Positions 14,007 through 22,579 of a stretch of DNA of 34,139 bases are shown one piece after another. The stretch's first letter is position 1; each line of letters opens with the position of its first letter. The notes under the pieces were generated by a model. It saw only the letters and a program-made list of their open reading frames with translations. It made no database searches and was not told where the DNA came from. Where the stretch lies: NCBI GenBank assembly GCA_021201865.1, contig JAJQEE010000116.1:1-34139 (forward strand). Reading direction: 5' to 3'. Both the position numbers and the translations under genes were made by a program. This DNA is from Tannerellaceae bacterium (lineage in GTDB: Bacteria > Bacteroidota > Bacteroidia > Bacteroidales > Tannerellaceae).

Positions 14007-16355
14007 CTAAAAAGTAAAATTCCAGGTCACCGAAGGAATGAAGGTAAAGAGATACACTCTTTCCGCATAAGAGACATCCGGCTGTTCATCCTCCTGACGG
14101 AAAATAATAGTCCACGGGTTCTTTCTTCCATAGGCATTATACAACGAAAAACTCAATTCATGCTTAAAGCGTTTTCCCGGTTTCGACAACTGGCAGGTCG
14201 CGGAAAGATCCAGCCGGTGATAGGCCGGATAGCGAAACTCATTACGTCCGGAATAGATCGGCACATAATTATTTTCTACCAGATAACGTCCCGTAGGATA
14301 CGTCACCGGGGAACCGCTTGCATAGACCCAGTTTCCGGAAACAGACCATTTCTCATTCAACTGGTAACTACCCACAATCGAAAGATTATGAGGTTTATCA
14401 TAGGGAGAACGATACCACTCATCCTCATTAATATCATCAATCCGGCGTCTGCTCTTAGACAAGGCATAGCTTACCCACCCGGTGAAAGGACCTGTATTCT
14501 TTCTCAGCATCAATTCCAGACCATAGGAATACCCCTTTCCAAAACGCAGCTCCTGTTCCAGGTCTTTGTTGGCGATCAGTTCGGCATGGTCTTTAAAATC
14601 CACCACATCTTTCATCTTCTTATAATAAACCTCCGCGGAGAACTCATACTCATTCTGCATCAGATTCCGGAAATAACCAACGGCAAACTGGTCAGACAAC
14701 TGAGGTTTCACATTCTGGGAAGCCTGAAACCAGACATCCAGCGGAGAACCGGCTGAAGAATTGGAGGCTAACTGAATATATTGCGCCGTCCGGGAATAAC
14801 TCCCTTTGACCGAATGTTGGTCACTCAACAGATAGACTAATCCTACACGAGGCTCGAACTGATGTTGAGTGTTATAGAATTTCCCCTTTTTATATTCTTT
14901 CGTATGACTCATTTCATACCCTTCTAAGAATTTCACCTCTTCCCCGTTTGAAATATTCTGGAACCAGGAGAAACGAATCCCATATTTCAGTTTAAGATTA
15001 TCTCCCAGGCTCATATCATTGGAGACATACAACGCACTCTCCATCGCATATTCCCTCGGCAGCCTGATCCGGCTGACAATCGCGTCCTCTCCCATACCAC
15101 CACCGTCACCCGGCATAAAGTTATGATAGGTCATTTGATAACCAAACTTCAAATTATTCCATGTGTTGGGATGCCACGAAAAATCTGCTTTTATACCGTA
15201 ATCATCCATCTTGGACTGCCAATCCTGCTTCAATTGGCTGTTCGGGTCAAACCGCATATAGTAATCATAAAAACTACCCAACACGGTAAAGTTAGAGAAC
15301 AGTTTAGGAGAAAAAATATGATTCCACCGGATGGTAGCCGTCTTATTCCCAAAATTCATTCCGGCAAACTTGGTAGAAAAGTTATCCTTCCCAAAGTAAC
15401 CGGCGATATAGATACGGTTATTATCATCAATTTTATAATTCACCTTGGCATTCATATCATAGAAATAGAGGCTGGTTTCCCGCATATCCTTGTCGTTGGA
15501 TAATTTCAGGAACAGGTCAGCATAGGTTCTCCTGCCGGATACAATAAAAGAAGAGCGTTCAGATCCCAACGGTCCTTCCAGGGTCAGACGGCTGGCAATC
15601 AAACCAATCCCACCCGTACCAGAAAACCGTTGATTATTCCCATCCCGGGAACGGATATCCATCAACGAAGAAAGCCGTCCCCCGAAAGAGGCCGGAATAT
15701 CTCCTTTATACAACGTCACATCTTTGATTGCGTCATTATTAAACACCGAAAAGAATCCCATCAGGTGGGAAGCACTATACACAGTGGCTTCATCCAGGAG
15801 GATCAGGTTCTGGTCCGGGCTTCCCCCACGGACACTGAAACCGGAAGAACCTTCCGAGGTAGCCTGCACACCCGGCAACAACTGGACGACCTTGATCACA
15901 TCGACCTCACCTAACAAAGCAGGCATCGCTTTGATTTCTTTCACAGAGAGCCGCTCCGTGCTCATTTCCGTTTTAGCCACATGGGAATTAGCCGCCTCAG
16001 CGGTGATCACTACCTCCTGCAACTGTTTGCTGTTAGTATGTATACGGAAATTCAAACGGTTATCTTCCGACAGACGGACATCTATCTCCTGATTATCATA
16101 CCCCACATAAGAAACGACTAACGTATATTCTCCTGCCGGAAGGCTGAGAGAATAAAACCCATACGCATTCGTAACCGCACCAATCCTTGTCCCCTTCACT
16201 AAAACACCCGCACCGATCAGATCTTCACCATCATTTGCGTCAGAGATCGTACCACTGATGGTATACCTCTTTTCCTGAGCCGTCAAATGAGAAGTGAATA
16301 GTAACAATCCGAATAGGTAAATTAAAAATTGCTTCTTCTTCACAATTACTTCCAT
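14007..16355 (-). CDS. TonB-dependent outer membrane receptor with carboxypeptidase-like N-terminal domain
   Basis: A 782-residue receptor. Signal peptide about 1-26 (ends LTAQ), a CarboxypepD_reg-like beta domain at about 30-115 (TISGTISDANDGEDLIGAGVLVKG), a plug domain at about 130-240 (GVQATSEGSSGFSVRGGSPDQ, then DIPASFGGRLSSLMDI), then a 22-strand-type barrel ending in the C-terminal aromatic motif WNFTF. It takes up an unknown substrate across the outer membrane with TonB energy. Shorter than SusC proteins and not followed by SusD; the partner is the DUF4249 lipoprotein. No STN domain, so it probably does not signal to an anti-sigma factor. Confidence 0.92.
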   Translation of the reverse strand: MEVIVKKKQFLIYLFGLLLFTSHLTAQEKRYTISGTISDANDGEDLIGAGVLVKGTRIGAVTNAYGFYSLSLPAGEYTLVVSYVGYDNQEIDVRLSEDNRLNFRIHTNSKQLQEVVITAEAANSHVAKTEMSTERLSVKEIKAMPALLGEVDVIKVVQLLPGVQATSEGSSGFSVRGGSPDQNLILLDEATVYSASHLMGFFSVFNNDAIKDVTLYKGDIPASFGGRLSSLMDIRSRDGNNQRFSGTGGIGLIASRLTLEGPLGSERSSFIVSGRRTYADLFLKLSNDKDMRETSLYFYDMNAKVNYKIDDNNRIYIAGYFGKDNFSTKFAGMNFGNKTATIRWNHIFSPKLFSNFTVLGSFYDYYMRFDPNSQLKQDWQSKMDDYGIKADFSWHPNTWNNLKFGYQMTYHNFMPGDGGGMGEDAIVSRIRLPREYAMESALYVSNDMSLGDNLKLKYGIRFSWFQNISNGEEVKFLEGYEMSHTKEYKKGKFYNTQHQFEPRVGLVYLLSDQHSVKGSYSRTAQYIQLASNSSAGSPLDVWFQASQNVKPQLSDQFAVGYFRNLMQNEYEFSAEVYYKKMKDVVDFKDHAELIANKDLEQELRFGKGYSYGLELMLRKNTGPFTGWVSYALSKSRRRIDDINEDEWYRSPYDKPHNLSIVGSYQLNEKWSVSGNWVYASGSPVTYPTGRYLVENNYVPIYSGRNEFRYPAYHRLDLSATCQLSKPGKRFKHELSFSLYNAYGRKNPWTIIFRQEDEQPDVSYAERVYLFTFIPSVTWNFTF

Positions 16356-16421
16356 TAGATAGATTATGTATTAATTTTCACGCTTCAAAATTGATAAAAA
16401 AGCGTTATTCTCCTGCCTGTT

Positions 16422-16458
16422 TATAGACCAACTACTCTTTTTTGTAGACAAAAACATC
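16422..16458. promoter_or_regulatory. Possible direct-repeat regulator site before the TonB receptor
   Basis: TAGAC plus an A/C-rich tail occurs twice, starting at 16424 and 16445, 21 bp apart or two helical turns. It lies about 70-100 bp before the receptor start. This fits a dimeric regulator site but the match is short. Confidence 0.25.
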
Positions 16459-16491
16459 CCTTTTTTACCCCTATCCGGTCCTGAACTATTT

Positions 16492-17388
16492 TTACCGGGT
16501 TCCAAGATATAAAAAGATCATCCCGATCAAAACCAACAGTAGGTCAAGGGCTTTACTTTTCAGATTCTTTTCATGGAAGAACAGGGCTCCGGCAGCAAAG
16601 GTGACCAACACATTACTTCTGCGGATCATGGAAACAATAGAGATCATCGAGTCCGGGAAACTCAATGCATAAAAATAGATCCAGTCCGCTATGATCAGGA
16701 ATACAGAGATAAAAATAATATTCCACTTCCAGATAAAAGGTGTACTGTTCTCCCTGCGGGGATACCAAAGCAAAAACAGGACCAGCAACATAATGAAACA
16801 TTGATAGACATTAAACCAAACCTGCACAGTCATGACATCCATATACTGCATCAGGTGTTTATCATACAATCCACTCATGGCTCCGAACATAGCAGATAAC
16901 ACCATGAAAAAGATCCACTTATTATTGGCAAAATGGATTCCCTCCTTTTTCCCCGATGAAGATAGCAGATAAAAAGAGACGATCGACAAAATCACTCCTG
17001 TCCACTGATACAGATTCAGCCGTTCCCCGAAAATGATCAGGGCCCCCAGTAACGTCATCACCGGCTGGGTTGCTTTGATAGGTCCCGTAATGGTTAACGG
17101 CAGGTTCTTCACCGCGAAATAACCAAACAACCAGGAAGACAAAACAATCACCGCCTTAATAAAAACAGCTATATGTTGATCCAAAGGAACGTTAGGGACA
17201 TATACCATCGTCCCGTCCAGCACCGGAGTAAAATAAGACAGTAAAATAAAAGGGACAAAGATCAGACTGCTGATCAACGTATTCAGAAACAATACCGGAA
17301 TCACAGCATTCCCGGTCAAAGAAAGTTTCTTATTCACATCATAACACCCCAAAAAGAATGCCGATAAAAAAGCAAGCGCTAACCACAT
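16492..17388 (-). CDS. EamA/DMT-family transporter
   Basis: A 298-residue inner-membrane protein with about ten hydrophobic helices arranged as two EamA repeats (about 1-140 and 155-297). The end of the first repeat shows the usual pattern LPLTITGPIKATQPVMTLLGALIIFGERLNLYQWTGVILS in pieces between residues 95 and 135. Members export or take up small metabolites; the substrate cannot be told. The start ATG begins MWLALAFLSAFFLGCYDV. It lies between the TonB receptor and truA on the same strand, separated from truA by a REP pair. Confidence 0.88.
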   Translation of the reverse strand: MWLALAFLSAFFLGCYDVNKKLSLTGNAVIPVLFLNTLISSLIFVPFILLSYFTPVLDGTMVYVPNVPLDQHIAVFIKAVIVLSSWLFGYFAVKNLPLTITGPIKATQPVMTLLGALIIFGERLNLYQWTGVILSIVSFYLLSSSGKKEGIHFANNKWIFFMVLSAMFGAMSGLYDKHLMQYMDVMTVQVWFNVYQCFIMLLVLFLLWYPRRENSTPFIWKWNIIFISVFLIIADWIYFYALSFPDSMISIVSMIRRSNVLVTFAAGALFFHEKNLKSKALDLLLVLIGMIFLYLGTR

Positions 17389-17502
17389 ATTATTTTAATT
17401 TAACTCCGGAATCCTTTCCGCAGACTATACACATAATTAAAACCATAGAAAAAGGGTATTTCATATTTTCTTTTTCAAAACGATCCTGTTTTCACTAATT
17501 GA

Positions 17503-17633
17503 GTTCCGGAGGAACGACACATCACAGCCTGGGATGCAAGTCCCAGGTATAGATAGTACTTACAGCACTCCGTTTTTTATTTTCGGTACCTGGGACTTGC
17601 ATCCCAGGCTACTATGTAACGTCCCTTTAGGAC
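17503..17633. repeat. Minimal inverted REP pair, 131 bp
   Basis: Q 17503-17515 (GTTCC/GGAAC, loop GGA), reverse P 17528-17547, a half-decayed Q at 17556-17570, forward P 17589-17608 and Q 17621-17633 (GTCCC/AGGAC, one mismatch). This is the transposase cassette reduced to its two ends. It lies between the EamA gene start and the truA stop, so it may act as a 3' hairpin for truA. Confidence 0.82.
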
Positions 17634-17643
17634 TCAATAAAGA

Positions 17644-18402
17644 TCAATCGGCAGAAACAAACAATTCCTCCGGATAAGCAATCTCCACTAAGAACAACGC
17701 ATGCCCGGGTGCAGAGGTACCTGCTTTTCCCCGGTCCTTCGCTTCGATCACCTGCCGGAAACCATCTATCGACAGCTTTCCTCTTCCGACCTCTAACAAC
17801 GTCCCCACAATAGCACGGACCATATTCCTCAAAAAGCGGTCTGCCTGTATAGTAAAGACCCACAAGTCATCCTCCTGCTTCCACTCCGCCCGGTAAATCC
17901 GGCAGTTATTCGTTTTTACGTCCGTATGCAACTTACTGAAACTGGTGAAATCAATATACTCAAACAACACCTGGCAAGCCGCATTCATCGCTTCAAAATC
18001 CAGCGTAGCAGGGACTTTATACACGAACTCATAATGAAACGGATCTTTCCGGGAAATCGTATAATACTGATACGTACGGGAAGTCGCGTCAAAACGGGCA
18101 TGCGCCTCCGGAATTACCGGAACGATCCGGTAAATAGCGATATCTTTCGGTAAAAGCCGGTTCAGCTTCTCTACCAGAAAAGCCAGATCCTCTACCGGAG
18201 TCTCCCAGTCAAAATGAGCAACCATCAGGCGGGCATGTACACCCGCATCCGTCCGGCCTGCTCCCACGATTGAAACAGGCTTTCTCAAAATGGTTGCCAA
18301 AGCCTCCTCAATCGACTGTTGAACAGATATTCCGTTTGGCTGGCTCTGCCATCCGCAAAAATTCTTTCCGTTATACCCCAAATAGATAAAATACCGATTC
18401 AC
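17644..18402 (-). CDS. truA: tRNA pseudouridine(38-40) synthase TruA
   Basis: Makes pseudouridine at positions 38-40 in the tRNA anticodon arm. The 252 residues show the catalytic motif GRTDAGVHA with Asp52, the N-terminal [23 protein letters not shown] and the C-terminal [20 protein letters not shown] that shapes the active site. Length is normal. A TAnnTTTG promoter lies at 18429-18436, divergent from the promoter of the AspT-like transporter. The REP pair begins 10 bases past its stop codon. Confidence 0.96.
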   Translation of the reverse strand: MNRYFIYLGYNGKNFCGWQSQPNGISVQQSIEEALATILRKPVSIVGAGRTDAGVHARLMVAHFDWETPVEDLAFLVEKLNRLLPKDIAIYRIVPVIPEAHARFDATSRTYQYYTISRKDPFHYEFVYKVPATLDFEAMNAACQVLFEYIDFTSFSKLHTDVKTNNCRIYRAEWKQEDDLWVFTIQADRFLRNMVRAIVGTLLEVGRGKLSIDGFRQVIEAKDRGKAGTSAPGHALFLVEIAYPEELFVSAD

Positions 18403-18428
18403 CGCTTACTTCTTTATTATTTTCGCAG

Positions 18429-18436
18429 CAAAGGTA
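18429..18436 (-). promoter_or_regulatory. Probable -7 element of the truA promoter
   Basis: The minus strand reads TACCTTTG, a full TAnnTTTG match. The transcript would begin near 18421, about 20 nt before the ATG. A clear -33 element is not seen. Confidence 0.55.
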
Positions 18437-18454
18437 GCAGAAATCTTACCTGCG

Positions 18455-18486
18455 ATTGCTTAAACCCTGAAAAAAGTGTAATTTTG
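18455..18486 (+). promoter_or_regulatory. Promoter of the AspT-like transporter
   Basis: ATTG at 18455-18458 (close to -33 TTTG), a 20-nt spacer, and TAATTTTG at 18479-18486 (full TAnnTTTG match). This is the best two-part promoter in the window. The leader to the ATG at 18609 would be about 115 nt and contains no obvious riboswitch. Confidence 0.6.
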
Positions 18487-18608
18487 TACCGGAATTCACC
18501 GGGAGAAGTTACACACAAAAGATCTCCTCTTTTATTTGACAGGCAATAAAAACAAGGCAGTAGTTATACATCAATTCGTTATAAGGTTATCAGTTAATTA
18601 AAAAGAAC

Positions 18609-20207
18609 ATGTTTGAAGAATTATTACAATCCTCCTATTTTTCCATATTCCTGATCATCGCATTGGGATTCATGTTGGGACGTATACAGATCAAAGGACT
18701 TTCATTAGATGTCTCCGCGGTTATTTTCATCGCCCTCCTTTTCGGACACTATGGGGTGATCATCCCCAAAGCATTAGGCAACTTTGGGCTGGTCCTGTTT
18801 ATCTTTACCATAGGCATACAAGCCGGACCCGGTTTTTTTGACTCATTCCGTTCCAAAGGAAAAACCCTCATTCTGATCACCCTGCTCATCGTAGGGTCCG
18901 CCTGCCTGACCGGAATCGGATTTAAATATGCACTCGATATAGATATCCCCAGTATTGTAGGGCTGATCGCAGGAGCATTGACCAGCACCCCCGGTCTTGC
19001 CGTAGCGATCGACAGTACCCAGTCCTCACAGGCATCCATCGCCTACGGGATTGCCTATCCGTTCGGTGTGATCGGAGTGATCCTGTTCATTAAGCTACTT
19101 CCTAAAATGCTCAGAAAAAACCTGGTAACAGAAGCTAAAAACCTGGAAGCTCAGAGAAAAGATAAATATCCGGCGATGAAAACAGCCACTTTCCGGATCA
19201 TCAACGCTAATATTTTTGACAAAACATTAGCCGAGTTACATCTGCGTTCCATGACCGGAGCTGTTGTCTCCCGTGTCAAACATAATGAAGTCATATCGAT
19301 CCCGAACGCAACAACCGTACTCCATGAAGGAGATATGATCAAAGCAGTTGGAAATGATAAATCCTTAGACCAGCTAACGATCCTGTTAGGAGAACGGACA
19401 GAAGATGATCTTCCCTTATCACAAACACAGGAGCTCCAATCCCTGCTTCTCACCAATAAAAGCATTATTAACAAAACACTGGGTCACCTGAACCTACAGG
19501 GCACCTTCGGCTGTACCGTCACCCGCGTACGCCGTAGTGGGATCGATCTGCCTGCCGAACCGGACCTGGTACTGAAGTTTGGGGATAAACTGATGGTAGC
19601 CGGCGAAAAAGAGGGGTTAAAAGAATTGGCTCAATTTATGGGAAATGATGAAAAAAGACTTTCTGACACAGACTTTTTCCCGATTGCCACAGGAATTGTG
19701 TTAGGTGTACTGGTAGGTAAAATAAATATCTCCTTCTCCGAGTCCTTTTCTTTTTCTCCCGGACTAACCGGAGGGATCCTGATTGTTGCCTTAGTGTTAA
19801 GTGCTATCGGTAAAACCGGTCCGGTCATCTGGTCTATGTCCGGATCAGCCAACCAATTACTTCGACAATTAGGACTTCTTTTGTTCCTGGCTGAAGTAGG
19901 AACTTCCGCCGGGGTCAACCTCGTATCCACATTCCAGGAAAGCGGATGGACCTTGTTCGGGGTAGGATTTGCGATCACATTAGTACCTATGATCCTCGCT
20001 GTCATTTTCGGATATACTATTTTTAAGATCAACATACTGGATCTATTAGGAACCATTGCCGGAGGTATGACCAGTACACCGGGACTGGCTGCTGCTGACT
20101 CGATGAGTGACAGTCCGGCACCCAGTGTGGCCTATGCCACCGTCTATCCGATTGCCATGGTGATCCTGATCATTTTCATACAGGCCATTGCCCACTTAGT
20201 CGTTTAA
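18609..20207 (+). CDS. AspT/YidE-like transporter with two RCK_C domains
   Basis: A 532-residue inner-membrane protein with an internal duplication. The first membrane block covers about 1-185, two cytoplasmic TrkA_C (RCK_C) domains about 190-350, and the second membrane block about 355-532. Each block has the same signature, GALTSTPGLAVA at about 121-132 and GGMTSTPGLAAA at about 487-498, each followed by an SxAYxxxYP segment. This fits the aspartate:alanine exchanger (AAEx) family; relatives include YidE and YbjL. The substrate is not known; amino or dicarboxylic acids are likely from family knowledge. The exported peptidase gene follows after 22 bp. Confidence 0.88.
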   Translation: MFEELLQSSYFSIFLIIALGFMLGRIQIKGLSLDVSAVIFIALLFGHYGVIIPKALGNFGLVLFIFTIGIQAGPGFFDSFRSKGKTLILITLLIVGSACLTGIGFKYALDIDIPSIVGLIAGALTSTPGLAVAIDSTQSSQASIAYGIAYPFGVIGVILFIKLLPKMLRKNLVTEAKNLEAQRKDKYPAMKTATFRIINANIFDKTLAELHLRSMTGAVVSRVKHNEVISIPNATTVLHEGDMIKAVGNDKSLDQLTILLGERTEDDLPLSQTQELQSLLLTNKSIINKTLGHLNLQGTFGCTVTRVRRSGIDLPAEPDLVLKFGDKLMVAGEKEGLKELAQFMGNDEKRLSDTDFFPIATGIVLGVLVGKINISFSESFSFSPGLTGGILIVALVLSAIGKTGPVIWSMSGSANQLLRQLGLLLFLAEVGTSAGVNLVSTFQESGWTLFGVGFAITLVPMILAVIFGYTIFKINILDLLGTIAGGMTSTPGLAAADSMSDSPAPSVAYATVYPIAMVILIIFIQAIAHLVV

Positions 20208-20229
20208 CAATCTAAAAATACTACTGATC

Positions 20230-22239
20230 ATGAAAAGAATACGCCATTTCTTTCTTCTATGGGTGAGTATATATCTCACAACCAATAGCTTCGCAGCAGT
20301 TGACCCGGCTGTTATCCGTTCAACAGTGAATGAACTGGTAAAAAAAGACAGCAGAAACAGGATCCAGATTGAAAAAGCAGTCTACCAGGTTGCCGGCTTA
20401 TGGCAGGCTACCGATGGGTCAGACAAAGATTTTCAGACATTCTACCTAGAGAACTATCTGTCAGATGCTCAGGAAAAAGAGGAGGTGTTCCTAAAGATCA
20501 GTGATTACCTCGAAGGAATCTACGGACACTTCAATGAAATGTCCCTGCGCCTTCAAAAAAACATGATCCTCAATACGGGTCCGCTACTTCCGGTCGATGA
20601 ACGTTTCGGTTCCTTCAAACCATCCACCCATCTGTCAGATGATTTCTACAGAAGCAAGATCGCATTTGTCGTAGCTCTAAATTTCCCGGAATTATCCCTG
20701 AAAGAAAAAGAGATGCTGGGAACAAACCGGAAAGCCTGGGCCTATGCACGGTTAGGAGATATCTTCACAAAACGGATCCCGGCAGAGATCCAGCAAAAAG
20801 TAGCGGCCGCCGGCAGTGATGCGGATCTTTATATTGATGCCTACAATATTTATATGGGTTCCCTGATCAATCCAAAAGGGAAACAACTTTTCCCGGATGA
20901 CATGATCCTGCTGTCCCACTGGAACCTGCGGGATGAGATCAAGGCAAATTACAACAAAGGAAGAGAAGGGACGGAAAGACAACGCACCGTATATGAAGTG
21001 ATGAAACGGATCATCTCCCAGCAAATTCCGGTAGAAGCAATCAATTCCGGTACATATAACTGGAATCCTTATAACAATGTCCTCTACAAAGAGGGAAAAA
21101 TCGTACAGGGAACACCGGAATCTACCATCCGGTACCAGAAGATGCTGAATAATTTCAAAGCACAGCAGGAGATAGATAAATTTACCGGAAACACCTATAT
21201 AGACCGCAATTTCAACGAAAAGATGGAAATCGCGCAGGAAGAGGTGGAAGCCCTGTTCCACGAGTTCCTTTCCGCTCCGGAACTGAAAGAAGTGGGACGA
21301 ATGGTATCCAGACGGGTGAAACGCAGATTAGAAGCTTATGACATCTGGTATGACGGCTTCAAAGCCAGAAGTAATCTTGATGAAACAAAACTCAGTGAGA
21401 CCACCCGGAAACTCTACCCGGATGCGGAAGCGCTGGAGAAAGACCTTCCGAATATCCTTACCAAATTAGGTTTCCCGGAAGACAGGGCAAAGTATCTCGC
21501 GGAGAAAATTGCCGTAGACAATGCCCGTGGCTCCGGTCATGCCTGGGGAGCCGCCATGAAAGGACAAAAATCCCGGCTTCGTACCCGGATCCCGGCGCAG
21601 GGAATGGACTACAAAGGCTACAACATTGCCATCCATGAATTCGGTCACAATGTGGAACAGACCATCTCCTTGTACGACGTAGACTACTACATGCTCAACG
21701 GAGTGCCCAACACCGCGTTTACCGAAGCATTAGCTTTCGTATTCCAAAAACGGGACCTGGATATTTTAGGGATCAAAAACGAAGATCCTAAAAAAGAGGA
21801 AATGGATATCTTAGATAAGATCTGGAGCATGTATGAAATCTGTGGAGTCTCTATGCTGGATATAGCCGTATGGAAATGGATGTATGCCAATCCGGATGCT
21901 ACGGCAGAACAACTGCGGGAAGCTACGATCCGCCTCTCCAAAGAGATCTGGAACCAATATTATGCCCCGGTATTCGGTGTACGGGATGAAACCGTCTTAG
22001 CGATCTACTCCCATATGATCGGTTATCCACTCTATCTGTCGGCCTATGCCTTCGGCCAGATCATCGAATTCCAGATCGAAGGCTACCTCGAAGGGAAAGA
22101 TTTTGCCACCGAAGTAGACCGTATCTATAAATTAGGCCGCCTCACCCCTACCCAGTGGATGCGGGAAGCAACTGGTGATCCACTAAGCGTCAAACCCATG
22201 CTGGAAGCACTCAATAAAAAAGTACTGAAAAAGAAATAA
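20230..22239 (+). CDS. Exported zinc metallopeptidase, M3-like gluzincin
   Basis: A 669-residue protein with a signal peptide of about 22 residues (ends NSFA, no lipobox cysteine), so it is probably periplasmic. The zinc site is H469-E470-F471-G472-H473 (HEFGH), with the third ligand most likely E499 in NTAFTEALAF, 26 residues further on, as in M3-type oligopeptidases. The long helical N-terminal part also fits that clan. The exact family is not certain: it is not the M49 type, whose motif is HEXXXH. It probably cleaves peptides taken into the periplasm; being 22 bp after the AspT-like transporter, the two may work together on amino acid use. Confidence 0.8.
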   Translation: MKRIRHFFLLWVSIYLTTNSFAAVDPAVIRSTVNELVKKDSRNRIQIEKAVYQVAGLWQATDGSDKDFQTFYLENYLSDAQEKEEVFLKISDYLEGIYGHFNEMSLRLQKNMILNTGPLLPVDERFGSFKPSTHLSDDFYRSKIAFVVALNFPELSLKEKEMLGTNRKAWAYARLGDIFTKRIPAEIQQKVAAAGSDADLYIDAYNIYMGSLINPKGKQLFPDDMILLSHWNLRDEIKANYNKGREGTERQRTVYEVMKRIISQQIPVEAINSGTYNWNPYNNVLYKEGKIVQGTPESTIRYQKMLNNFKAQQEIDKFTGNTYIDRNFNEKMEIAQEEVEALFHEFLSAPELKEVGRMVSRRVKRRLEAYDIWYDGFKARSNLDETKLSETTRKLYPDAEALEKDLPNILTKLGFPEDRAKYLAEKIAVDNARGSGHAWGAAMKGQKSRLRTRIPAQGMDYKGYNIAIHEFGHNVEQTISLYDVDYYMLNGVPNTAFTEALAFVFQKRDLDILGIKNEDPKKEEMDILDKIWSMYEICGVSMLDIAVWKWMYANPDATAEQLREATIRLSKEIWNQYYAPVFGVRDETVLAIYSHMIGYPLYLSAYAFGQIIEFQIEGYLEGKDFATEVDRIYKLGRLTPTQWMREATGDPLSVKPMLEALNKKVLKKK

Positions 22240-22579
22240 AGAGTCGTCTACAAAGAGTGTTGTGTCCGGATATTTACAATTTAATATAAAAAATTGATAA
22301 ACAGCAGGTAAAAGGAATCCACTAATCGCTCTTATTATCTTTTTGAATCAAAAATTATAACCTGTAATCCATTACCCTGATAGGGGTGAAACCCTTTCAC
22401 AGGGTTGTAGCAAAGAAAAGCCTCTCTGCCCCGGGTAGTACCTGGGGTTATGCAAAGGCAAGTCCGGAAGACTCATCAACTTAAAAATCGTAACTTTACT
22501 TCATGCACGACTTACTTTTTAATTAAACACGCTCTTTCGTAACAACTATAGATGGACCTCCATTTCCATGGAGAATTTA
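22240..22579. other. Convergent intergenic region with short hairpins
   Basis: Between the peptidase (plus) and GH3 (minus) stop codons. Contains GTGAAA/TTTCAC (22386-22400), CCCC/GGGG with GGT/ACC inside (22430-22448) and CTCCAT/ATGGAG (22558-22573). The stretch 22374-22470 resembles the inner part of the inverted-repeat element at 2214-2513 (ACCC/GGGTTG hairpins, TCCGGAAGA at its edge) and may be a degraded relative. None has a good T run. No gene is seen. Confidence 0.4.
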
